8,835 bases of DNA, from positions 1,781,083 through 1,789,917 of the forward strand of contig LATQ01000001.1 of assembly GCA_001017865.1 (NCBI GenBank), read 5' to 3'. Positions 1 to 7,006 of this stretch are shown here, piece after piece; position 1 is the stretch's first letter, and every line of letters starts with the position of its first letter. The position numbers and the translations under genes were made by a program. The stretch is from Rhodococcus sp. IITR03. Its GTDB lineage: Bacteria > Actinomycetota > Actinomycetes > Mycobacteriales > Mycobacteriaceae. The notes below the pieces were generated by a model that was not told the origin of the DNA, ran no database searches, and saw only the letters and a list, made by a program, of their open reading frames with translations.

Positions 1-58
1 CGTAGTCACAGACTCGATACTCCTCGTAGCTGCCCTCGTGATCCTTGCGCAGCGGTCG

Positions 59-806
59 TCAGGGCCGCAGGTGTGGAGCTGGTACGGCAACCGTTCGCGA
101 AGCCCCTCGCGCGCACCCGCGAGTACGTCGACGTGATCCGCAAGGTGCTCGCGCGCGAAGAACCGGTGACCAGCGACGGACCGCACTTCCCGCTGCCCTA
201 TGCGGCGCCGGCTCCACCGGGCTCGGCAAACCGCTCAAGCCCATCACGCATCCGCTGCGGTCGGACATCCCGATCTGGATCGGTGCCGAAGGCCCGAAGA
301 ACGTCGCGCTCACCGCCGAGATCGCCGACGGCTGGCTCGCGATCTACTACACCCCGCGGCTGGCGTCGATGTACGACGAGTGGCTCGACGAAGGGTTCGC
401 CCGGCCGGGTGCCCGGCGCACCCGCGAGGACTTCGAGATCGCCGCGACCTGCCAGGTGGTCGTCACCGACGACCGCGCGGCGACCATCGCGGCGATGAAA
501 CCGGTGACGGCGCTGTACGTCGGGGGAATGGGCGCACCGGAGTTGAACTTCCACGCGCAGGTCTACCGGCGGATGGGGTACGACGTCGTGGTCGAGGAGG
601 TGACCGCGCTGTTCCGTGCCGGTCGCAAGGACGAGGCGGCCGCCGCGATCCCGGACGAGATGATCACCGAGACGATGATCGTCGGTAACGCCGACGAGGT
701 ACGCGAGGGCGTGAAGCGGTGGGAGGAGGCCGGCGTGACGATGCTGCTGGTCGGTTGCCGCGACGTCGACCAGGTCCGCACGATCGCCGACGTGGTGCTG
801 CGCTAG
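59..806 (+). CDS. LLM-class F420-dependent oxidoreductase, Rv3520c-like (5'-truncated, frameshifted)
   Basis: C-terminal two thirds of a luciferase-like monooxygenase-fold oxidoreductase that would use reduced F420 as hydride carrier; its substrate is unknown. Readable blocks are SGPQV at 59-73, then PFAKPLARTREYVDVIRKVL from 91 in another frame, then, after an apparent lost G near 202-204, GLGKPLKPITHPLRSDIPIW and GAEGPKNVALTAEIADGWLA through to TAG at 804-806. Between about 71 and 90 the text is roughly four bases short of the expected VVEGWYGQPF, so several bases seem missing. The N-terminal barrel half lies outside the window. As I recall it, the closest relative is mycobacterial Rv3520c, encoded near fadD19/echA19, which fits the sterol context. 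It converges on the acyl-CoA synthetase gene, with a hairpin between. Family is secure; a steroid role is inference. Confidence 0.85.
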
Positions 807-846
807 ACGGTGATGTTGCGCTGGGCCGTGGTGCTGCGCTGGACAC
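793..846 (+). repeat. Three tandem 18-bp repeats across the oxidoreductase stop codon
   Basis: Three adjacent 18-nt units (793-810, 811-828, 829-846) share the core TG(G/A)TG(C/T)TGCGCT. The first contains the last codons and the TAG stop of the oxidoreductase; in the other two the TAG position reads TGG. The period is a multiple of three, so read-through would give VVLR-stop-T, VMLRWA, VVLRWT in frame before TGA at 870-872. This looks like a local triplication of the gene's 3' end. Confidence 0.7.
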
Positions 847-850
847 AGCA

Positions 851-889
851 GCGGGCGGAAACCGTTCCGTGAGGACGGCTTCCGCCCGC
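851..889. terminator. Bidirectional hairpin terminator between convergent genes
   Basis: Arms GCGGGCGGAA (851-860) and TTCCGCCCGC (880-889) pair perfectly over 10 bp. The stem continues inward after an A/C mismatch with CCG/CGG, then TCC/GGA closing a GTGA tetraloop (869-872), leaving one bulged T. It sits between the TAG of the oxidoreductase (806) and the stop of the minus-strand acyl-CoA synthetase (901), so it can serve both transcripts. No U-tract follows, which is common for actinobacterial terminators. Confidence 0.8.
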
Positions 890-900
890 CGCGTATGGCG

Positions 901-2427
901 TCAGGAAGCGTAGGCCGCCTTCAGCTTGCCCTTCACCAGCTTGCCCGTGGGGGTACGGGGCAGTTCGTCGACGAAGTCCACCGACCGCGGCACCTTGAAG
1001 TGGGCGACCCGCTCGCGGACGTACGCGATGAGCTCGTCGGCGAGATCGGGTGATGCGGTGGCACCGGACGACACCTGCACGACGGCCTTGACCTCCTCGC
1101 CCATCTCCGGATGCGGCACGCCGATCACGGCGACGTCCTCGACGGCCGGATGCAGGGCGAGGACGTTCTCGATCTCCTGCGGATAGATGTTCACCCCGCC
1201 GGAGATGATCGTGAACGACTTGCGGTCGGTCAGATACAGGTAACCGTCCTCGTCGAGATAACCGAGGTCGCCGACCGTGGTCCAGGTGGGGTGCTCGGGA
1301 TGCTGCGACGCCGCGGTCTTCTCGGGATCGTTGTGGTACGAGAACGGAACCTTCTCGTACTCGAGATAGATCGTCCCCACCTCGCCGGCCGGAAGTTCGC
1401 GCCCTTCCTCGTCGCAGATGTGCGCGGGCCCGAGCACACTCTTACCGACCGAACCCGGGTGTTCGAGCCATTCCTGACTGTTGATGAACGTGATCCCGTT
1501 GGCCTCGGTGGAGCTGTAGTACTCGTAGATCACCGGTCCGAGCCAGTCGATCATCGCCCGCTTGACCTCCGGCGGGCACGGCGCGGCGGCGTGAACGAGC
1601 ACGCGCAGACTCGACAGGTCGTGGCGGGCGCGGATTTCGTCGTCGAGCTTGAGCATGCGCACGAACATCGTCGGCACCATCTGCCGGCGGTGATCTTGTG
1701 CTCCTCGATGTGCCGGAGCGCGGTCTCGGCGTCGAACTTCTCGGCGAGGACCACCGTGCCGCCGAGCGCGTGGATCGCCCCACCCCAGCGCAGAGGCGCT
1801 GCGTGATAGATCGGGGCGGGGGAGTAGTAGACGTCGGAGTCGGTGAGGCCGAAGAGGAACTGCGCCACCGTCACCAGCGGCTCACCGGGTTCGTCGACGC
1901 GACGTTCCGGGAGATCCGGCTGGATTCCCTTGGGGAAGCCCGTGGTTCCGGACGAGTACAGCATGATGGCGCCGCACGGCTCCTCGTCGAGCCGTGGACC
2001 GGCCGCGGCGAGGGCGTCCTCGTACGACTCGAAACCGCGCACGGCGCCGCCGAACGCGAGTCGCGCGGAACCGATCGTGACCTTCTCGCCGACCTGCTCG
2101 GAGAGATCGCCCAGTGTGGCCGACACGATCAGGCCTTGGCGCCGCTGTCCTCGACGATGTACGCCACCTCGCCGGCGGTGAGGTGGCTGTTGACCGCCGT
2201 GATGTACAAACCGGACCGCATTGCGGCCCAGAACACCTCGAAGGCCTCCGGCTGATTCTCCGTGAGGAGGGCGACGACGTCGCCGGGGCGGAGCCGGAAT
2301 CGTGCAGCACGCGGGCGAGCGCTGCCGACCGGTCGTCGAGTTCGCGGTAGGTCAGGCTCCGGCCGCTGTCGGCCAGGACTACGGCGAGCTTGTCCGGGGC
2401 GGTTCGGGCGTGGACTCCTGGATACAT
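901..2427 (-). CDS. Fatty acyl-CoA synthetase (AMP-forming), FadD4-like; three apparent frameshifts
   Basis: Cytoplasmic ANL-superfamily ligase that would activate a carboxylic acid to acyl-CoA through an acyl-AMP. The ATG at 2427-2425 gives MYPGVHARTAPDKLAVV and is preceded by a GAGGAG Shine-Dalgarno sequence. The product reads through three frames; one lost base near 2293, 2133 and 1685 reconciles them to about 509 residues, normal for the family. Motifs in order: P-loop YSSGTTGFPKG (about 157-168), YYSSTEANG (about 305-312), TVGDLGYLDEDGYLYLTDR, the hinge/GGVNIYPQEIEN region, and the C-terminal PTGKLVKGKL carrying the catalytic lysine. It has its own upstream region and is separated from echA19 by a hairpin, so it is probably transcribed alone. 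The substrate cannot be read from sequence; the FadD4-like resemblance is from memory. Confidence 0.88.
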
Positions 2428-2451
2428 GGGGCTCCTCATTACCTCGACGAA

Positions 2452-2481
2452 CGCTGTGACTCTGTGTTGTGGGTCACAGCG
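2452..2481. promoter_or_regulatory. Perfect 9-bp inverted repeat upstream of the acyl-CoA synthetase, CRP/GlxR-like half-sites
   Basis: CGCTGTGAC (2452-2460) and GTCACAGCG (2473-2481) are perfect inverted arms around a 12-nt spacer, 25 bp upstream of the acyl-CoA synthetase ATG. Nested in it, TGTGT-N6-TCACA (2463-2478) differs by one base from the CRP/GlxR consensus TGTGA-N6-TCACA. Probably an operator for this gene; which factor binds is inference. Confidence 0.45.
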
Positions 2482-2511
2482 GGCAATGTAGCAGGGCCGA
2501 GGGCATGGCTG

Positions 2512-2543
2512 TGACCGCGCTCTCACCGGTGGGAGCGCGGTCA
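2512..2543 (-). terminator. Hairpin terminator downstream of echA19
   Basis: TGACCGCGCTC (2512-2522) and GAGCGCGGTCA (2533-2543) form a perfect 11-bp GC-rich stem; the 10-nt loop TCACCGGTGG contains a further CACC/GGTG self-complement. It starts 14 nt past the echA19 stop codon and separates that transcript from the next minus-strand gene. No clear U-tract. Confidence 0.75.
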
Positions 2544-2556
2544 GCGACGCCGCAGG

Positions 2557-3416
2557 TCAGGAGCCGGTGAACTTCGGGGCGCGCTTCTCGCGAACGCCCG
2601 TGGGCCCTCCTTGCGTCGGCGCTCTTGAAGACGGCTGCGCGAGCTCGGCGTCGATCCGGAACGCCTCCTCCTCGTGCAGACCTTCCGAGTCGCGGATGGT
2701 CCGGAGGATGGCCTGCACGGCGACCGGGCCGTTGTTCGCGATCGTCTCGGCGATCTCGAGGGCCTTGTCGAGTGCGGTGCCGTCGGGGACGACGTGACCG
2801 ATGAGCCCGATCTCCTTGGCCTCGGCGGCTTGATGTGGCGGCCGGTGAGCAGGATGTCGGCGGCGATCGTGTACGGGATCTGACGGACGAGGCGCACGGC
2901 GGATCCGCCGAGCGGGAACAGTCCCCACTTCGCCTCGGAGACGCCGAATTTCGCGCTCTCGCCGGCGACACGGATGTCGGTGCCCTGCAGGATCTCGGTG
3001 CCACCGGCGATGGCGGCGCCCTCGACGGCCGCGATCAGCGGCTTCGTCAGACGGCGGCCCTTCAGCAGTGCGGGAAGCCGGCTGAGGTCCCACCCACCGC
3101 CGTTGCCATTCCCGTCGCTCCGTTCGCCCTGCTCGAACTTGTCTCCGGGAGGCGCTGCATTCATGGCCTTGAGATCGGCACCCGCGCAGAACGCGCCACC
3201 GGCGCCGGTGAGGATCGCGACGCGGATCTCGGGATCGTTGTCGACGCGGTCCCACGCCTCGTTCATGATCGCCATCATCTCGCCGGACAGCGCATTTCGT
3301 GCTTCGGGGCGATTGAGCGTGACGATCAGGACGTGGCCGCGTTGCTCGACGAGGCAGTGCGGTTCGCGGGACGAGATGTCCGAATCGGCTGCGCCGGGGG
3401 CTTCGGTAGCGGACAC
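2557..3416 (-). CDS. echA19: Enoyl-CoA hydratase EchA19 (steroid side-chain), four apparent frameshifts
   Basis: Crotonase-fold hydratase that adds water to a steroid side-chain enoyl-CoA during cholesterol side-chain beta-oxidation. I chose the GTG at 3416-3414 (VSATEAPG...) because GCGAGGAG lies just upstream and the N-terminus then fits the family. One lost base near 2829 and three near 2632, 2612 and 2590 restore about 287 residues ending [10 protein letters not shown]. Visible: ALSGEMM, oxyanion-hole block [10 protein letters not shown] (about 75-84), [18 protein letters not shown] with Glu about 141, [20 protein letters not shown] with Glu about 161, RHI(K)[17 protein letters not shown], and GPRAFAEKRAP. 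Both catalytic glutamates are present. A Gly/Asn-rich insert lies at about 98-110. The sequence and the head-to-head placement with fadD19 match M. tuberculosis Rv3516/Rv3515c as I remember them. Confidence 0.92.
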
Positions 3417-3447
3417 TGGCAGGACTCCTCGCGGTGTTGTGAACTGG

Positions 3448-3477
3448 ATCATATTCGGGTCTTGTCAGAAACGGTAA
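3448..3477 (-). promoter_or_regulatory. Predicted echA19 core promoter
   Basis: Read on the minus strand, -35 TTACCG (3477-3472) and -10 TATGAT (3453-3448) are 18 bp apart. The expected transcript start is about 25 nt before the GTG, leaving room for the GAGGAG ribosome site. The -35 element overlaps the KstR-like operator, giving a simple route to repression. Confidence 0.5.
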
Positions 3478-3490
3478 CACGTTCTACTTT
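3462..3490 (+). promoter_or_regulatory. Predicted leaderless core promoter of fadD19
   Basis: -35 TTGTCA (3462-3467) and -10 TACTTT (3485-3490) have an ideal 17-bp spacer. Seven bases after the -10 comes the GTG start at 3498, the usual distance to a transcript start. No Shine-Dalgarno sequence precedes the GTG. The mRNA would begin at or next to the start codon, a common arrangement in mycobacteria and relatives. Confidence 0.55.
3473..3486. promoter_or_regulatory. KstR-like operator
   Basis: GGTAACACGTTCTA matches the KstR consensus TnnAACnnGTTnnA at seven of eight fixed positions (G instead of the first T). KstR is the TetR-family repressor of cholesterol catabolism in mycobacteria and rhodococci, released by steroid CoA thioesters. 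The site overlaps the predicted echA19 -35 and lies in the fadD19 spacer reaching its -10, so one bound repressor could silence both genes. Confidence 0.72.
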
Positions 3491-3497
3491 TGTCAGC

Positions 3498-5163
3498 GTG
3501 GCCTAAACATCGCAGACCTCGTCGAACACGCAATCGACCTCGTTCCCGAGCGCGTCGCGCTGGCCTCGGACGGACGTGAGGTCACCTACGCACAGCTGGA
3601 GGAACGAGCCAACCGACTTGCTCATTACCTGCGCGAACAAGGAGTGGAGCCGGGCGACAAGGTCGGCATCTACTCCCGGAACACCATCGAGGCCGTAGAG
3701 GCGATGATCGCGGTCTTCAAGATCCGCGCCATCATGATCAACGTCAACTACCGCTATGTCGAGAACGAGTTGCAGTACATCTTCGACAACTCCGACATGG
3801 TGGCCCTCATCCACGAGCGCCGGTACTCCGACAAGGTGGCGAACGTCCTCCCGAGCACACCGCTGGTGAAGACCGTCGTGGTGGTCGAGGACGGCACCGA
3901 CGTCGACTTCTCGGCCTACGGCGGCATCGAATACGAAGCGGCACTGGCGCAGAGCTCGCCGGAACGCGACTTCGAAGACCGCAGCGCCGACGACATCTAC
4001 ATCCTCTACACCGGCGGCACCACCGGCCACCCCAAGGGCGTGATGTGGCGTCACGAAGATGTCTGGCGCGTCCTCGGTGGCGGCATCAACTTCATGACCG
4101 GCGAGTGGGTCAAGGACGAATGGCAGCTGGCGAAGGAGGGCGCCGAGAATCCCGGTCTCGTGCGCTATCCCATCCCGCCGATGATCCACGGTGGCGCCCA
4201 GTGGGCGCTGTTCCAGTCGCTGTTCAGCGGCGGCAAGGTCATCATGCACCCCGAGTTCTCGGGCCACGAGGTGTGGCGCATCATCGACGACCACAAGGTC
4301 AACGTCATCTTCATCACCGGCGACGCGATGGCTCGCCCCATGCTCGACGCACTCGAGGAGGGCAACCCGAAGACCGGTCAGCCCTACGACCTCTCGACGC
4401 TGTTCGCCATGGCGTCGAGCGCCGCTCTGTTCTCCCCGTCCATCAAGGATCGTTTCCTCGACCTGCTGCCCGGCAAGGTCATCACCGACTCCATCGGTTC
4501 GTCCGAGACCGGCTTCGGCGGCATCGGTATCGCCGAGAAGGGCAAGACCCTCGGTGGCGGCCCCACGGTGAAGATCGACGAGTCGACCACCGTCCTCGAC
4601 GACGACGGCAACCCGATCGAACCGGGCTCCGGCAAGGTCGGCATGGTCGCGCGCACCGGCAACATCCCGCTCGGCTACTACAAGGACGAAGCCAAGACCA
4701 AGGCGACCTTCCGCGAGTACAACGGGATCCGCTACTCGATCCCCGGCGACTACGCACGCGTCGAGGCCGACGGCACCGTCACGATGCTCGGCCGCGGTTC
4801 GGTCTCGATCAACAGCGGTGGCGAGAAGGTCTACCCCGAGGAGGTCGAGGGTGCACTCAAGCAGCACCCCGCCGTCTTCGACGCCTGGTGGTCGGCGTGC
4901 CGGACGAGCGTTTCGGTGAGCGGGTCTCCGCCGTCGTCGCGCTGCGCGACGGCGAGCAGGCGACGCTCGACGAACTCATGACGACGGCACGGTCGAAGAT
5001 CGCGGGATACAAGGTGCCGCGCGCGGTGTGGTTCGTCGACGAGATCAAGCGGTCGCCGGCGGGTAAGCCCGACTACCGGTGGGCCAAGGACCAGACCGGA
5101 CTGCGTCCGGCCGACGAGGTCTACAACAACGGCGACGGCAACGGCGCCGCGGCGACGGGATAG
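3498..5163 (+). CDS. fadD19: Steroid side-chain acyl-CoA synthetase FadD19, two apparent frameshifts
   Basis: Cytoplasmic AMP-forming ligase known in mycobacteria and rhodococci to activate 3-oxocholest-4-en-26-oate-type side-chain acids and to be needed for C24-branched sterols. The GTG at 3498 reads VA, then after one lost base near 3503-3505 (CCC to CC) LNIADLVEHAIDLVPERVAL, as in the family. A second loss near 4885 separates HPAVFDA from LVVGVPDERFGERVSAVVAL. Reconstructed length is 555 residues, close to the mycobacterial enzyme. Motifs: YTGGTTGHPKGVMWRHED (about 171-187), PIPPMIHG, GDAMARPMLDA, TDSIGSSETGFGG (about 330-342), GRGSVSINSGGEKVYPEEVE, and KRSPAGKPDYRWAK with the catalytic lysine. 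TAG at 5161-5163 is 8 nt before the next gene, so the two are very likely one operon under the KstR-like site. Confidence 0.95.
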
Positions 5164-5171
5164 AAGGACAC

Positions 5172-6283
5172 ATGCAGACCGGCCTCAGCAAGAAGTTCGG
5201 TATCGAGTATCCGATCTTCGGATTCACGCCCTCCGAACACGTCGCGGCGGCGATCAGCCGCGCAGGCGGACTCGGTGTCCTCGGGTGCGTGCGGTTCAAC
5301 GACCCGGAGGAACTCGACGCCGTCCTGACCTGGATGGACGAGAACACCGACGGCAAGCCGTACGGCGTCGACATCGTGATGCCCGCCAAGGTGCCCACCG
5401 AGGGCACCGCGGTGGACCTCGACAAACTGATCCCCGCCGAGCACCGTGCCTTCGTCAATCGCACGCTCGACGAACTCGGTGTGCCGCCGCTGTCCGACGA
5501 CGTCGGTGAGGCGAGCGGTGTTCTGGGCTGGCTGCATTCGGTCGCGCGTTCGCACGTCGACGTCGCCCTCGCGCACCGGCCCGCCTGATCGCCAACGCAC
5601 TGGGATCGCCGCCGAAGGACGTCATCGACCTCGCGCACGAGAAGGGAGTGCCGGTCGCGGCACTCGCGGGTGCGGTCGAGCACGCGAAGCGGCACGTCGA
5701 GAACGGTGTCGACATCGTGATCGCGCAGGGCTACGAGGCCGGCGGGCACACCGGTGAGATCGCGTCGATGGTGCTGTGGCCCGAAATCGTCGATGCACTC
5801 GGCGATTCCGCGGCGGTGCTCGCCGCCGGTGGTGTGGGATCGGGACGGCAGGTCGCGGCGGCACTGGCCCTCGGTGCGTCCGGTGTGTGGATGGGTTCGT
5901 ACTGGCTCACCACCTCGGAGTACAAGCTCGGGGCGGCCGCGCACGGCCCGTCGTCGATCCAGCGCGCGTTGCTCGGAGCGAGCTCGTCCGACACCGTGCG
6001 GTCGCGGATCTACTCGGGCAAGCCCGCGCGTCTGCTCAAGACCAAGTGGACGGAGGCGTGGTCGAAACCCGATGCGCCCGAACCGCTGCCGATGCCGTTG
6101 CAGAACATACTCGTGAGCGAGGCGCACCAGCGCATGTCGGCGGCCGACGACCCCGAGGCCGTCGCGATGCCGGTCGGGCAGGTGGTGGGGCGGATGAACG
6201 AGATCCGTCCCGTCGCGGAGATCATGGCCGAACTCGTCCGGGGCTACGACGAGGCGGTCGAGCGGCTGAACGAGGCGCGCTAG
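5172..6283 (+). CDS. Nitronate monooxygenase / 2-nitropropane dioxygenase-like flavoprotein, one apparent frameshift
   Basis: TIM-barrel FMN enzyme of the NMO/NPD family. The ATG at 5172 is preceded by AAGGA that partly overlaps the fadD19 stop, so translation is closely coupled. The first part ends VDVALAH; one C lost near 5577 (CCC to CC) restores AHPARLIANALGSPPKDV and gives about 370 residues. Visible: N-terminal FGIEYPIFGFTPSEHVAAAI and AGGLGVLGC; QGYEAGGHTGE (about 186-196) with the conserved GGH histidine; the phosphate-binding LAAGGVGSGRQVAAALALGA; GVWMGSYWLTTSE; and near the C-terminus PVGQVVGRMNEIRP. Members of this family include true nitronate oxidases and CoA-linked flavin reductases such as IpdC of steroid-ring degradation. 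This protein does not look like IpdC as I recall that sequence. Operon position suggests a sterol-related redox step, which is inference. Confidence 0.88.
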
Positions 6284-6309
6284 ACAGGACCACAGTGTGG
6301 GGTGGCAGG

Positions 6310-6339
6310 TGCCCGGGGCGGAGTGATCCACCCCGGGCA
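6310..6339. terminator. Bidirectional hairpin terminator between flavoprotein and TetR genes
   Basis: TGCCCGGGG (6310-6318) and CCCCGGGCA (6331-6339) form a perfect 9-bp stem; after one C/A mismatch, GGA/TCC closes a GTGA tetraloop (6323-6326). It lies between convergent genes, 27 nt after the flavoprotein stop and 47 bp beyond the TetR stop. No U-tract. Confidence 0.78.
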
Positions 6340-6386
6340 TCGTCCGTTCGAGAGCGGCGCCGGAGAAGGGCCAGGACCGAGAGGGA

Positions 6387-6967
6387 TCAGCGGCGGACCA
6401 GGATCTTCAACAGCTCCTGGATCTGCGTGGCCGTGGGGGAGGGCAGGCTGTCGCGGCCGTACAGGAAGCCGATCCCCGCGTAGACGAGGGTGCCGGCGCG
6501 CAGCTCCGCTTCTTCCTCGCCGAAACCCAGTTCGAGGAAACAGTTTCGGACGACGGCCATGATGCGCTGGTCGAGTGCACGGACCGATTCGGCGACCTGC
6601 GGATCGCTGCGCGCCCACTCGCGCACCGCGACCTCGGCCTCCCAGGCGCGTTCGTCGACGAGCATCGCACCCATGTGGGCGAGCCGTTCGTCGACGGGCA
6701 GTTCTTCGAGGCTCGTCAGGCCGCGCGCGGCGTCGTTGTCCTGCGAGGTGTAGCGGGTGGCGATGGCTTCATCAGGTCGTCGATGTCGGAGAAGTGCCAG
6801 TAGAAGCTACCTTTGGTGACTCCGAGTTCGTCGCACAGTCGCGAGATCTTCACGGCGCTGCGTCCTTCGGAGACGAGCAGGCGCAGACCCGCCTCGGTCC
6901 AGTCGTCGAGGGACAGCCGTGGTCGTCTGCCCGACCGGCGACCACTCCTCGCCGGTTGCTCTGCCAC
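6387..6967 (-). CDS. TetR/AcrR-family transcriptional regulator, one apparent frameshift
   Basis: One-component repressor with an N-terminal DNA-binding domain and a ligand-binding C-terminal domain. The GTG at 6967-6965 (VAEQPARSGRRSGRRPRLSL) follows a GAGGTG ribosome site. A TetR helix-turn-helix occupies about residues 35-66: SAVKISRLCDELGVTKGSFY then WHFSDIDDLM. One base lost near 6767 (AAGG to AAG on the coding strand) joins this to KAIATRYTSQDNDAARGLTS, ERAWEAEVAVREWARSDPQV and GTLVYAGIGFLYGRDSL, ending ELLKILVRR, for about 193 residues. An Arg-rich tail precedes the HTH. It lies 38 nt downstream of the lipase-like gene on the same strand and may be cotranscribed with it. Targets are unknown; candidates are the inverted repeat at 6981-7006 and the palindrome at 7857-7871. 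Confidence 0.9.
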
Positions 6968-6980
6968 GGATGGTCACCTC

Positions 6981-7006
6981 GTCTCGATCGGGTCCGAAAT
7001 CGAGAC
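6981..7006. promoter_or_regulatory. Inverted repeat just upstream of the TetR gene
   Basis: GTCTCGAT (6981-6988) and ATCGAGAC (6999-7006) are perfect 8-bp inverted arms with a 10-nt spacer, 14 bp before the TetR start and touching the lipase stop codon. A second small inverted repeat, TGCCCG-AAC-CGGGCA (7011-7025), lies beside it in the last lipase codons. It could be an autoregulatory TetR operator or a weak terminator/attenuator stem for the lipase transcript; there is no U-tract. Confidence 0.45.

Noticed and set aside
901..3416. Calling the acyl-CoA synthetase and echA19 pseudogenes
   Set aside because: All breaks are one-base losses, mostly in short homopolymers, and every catalytic motif is intact once frames are joined, so error is the better explanation.
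3503..4867. A long open frame antisense to fadD19 (about 454 codons)
   Set aside because: It mirrors fadD19 codon bias, is rich in Asp/Val/Leu with no recognisable domain, and the opposite strand gives a clear family protein with all motifs.
5172..6283. Naming the flavoprotein ipdC
   Set aside because: It shares the NPD family but the N-terminus and length do not match IpdC as I recall it, and ipdC normally sits with ring-degradation genes.
5045..6340. A long open frame antisense to the flavoprotein gene (about 431 codons)
   Set aside because: Arg/Pro/Ser-rich shadow of a GC-rich gene; the + strand encodes a well-conserved FMN enzyme.
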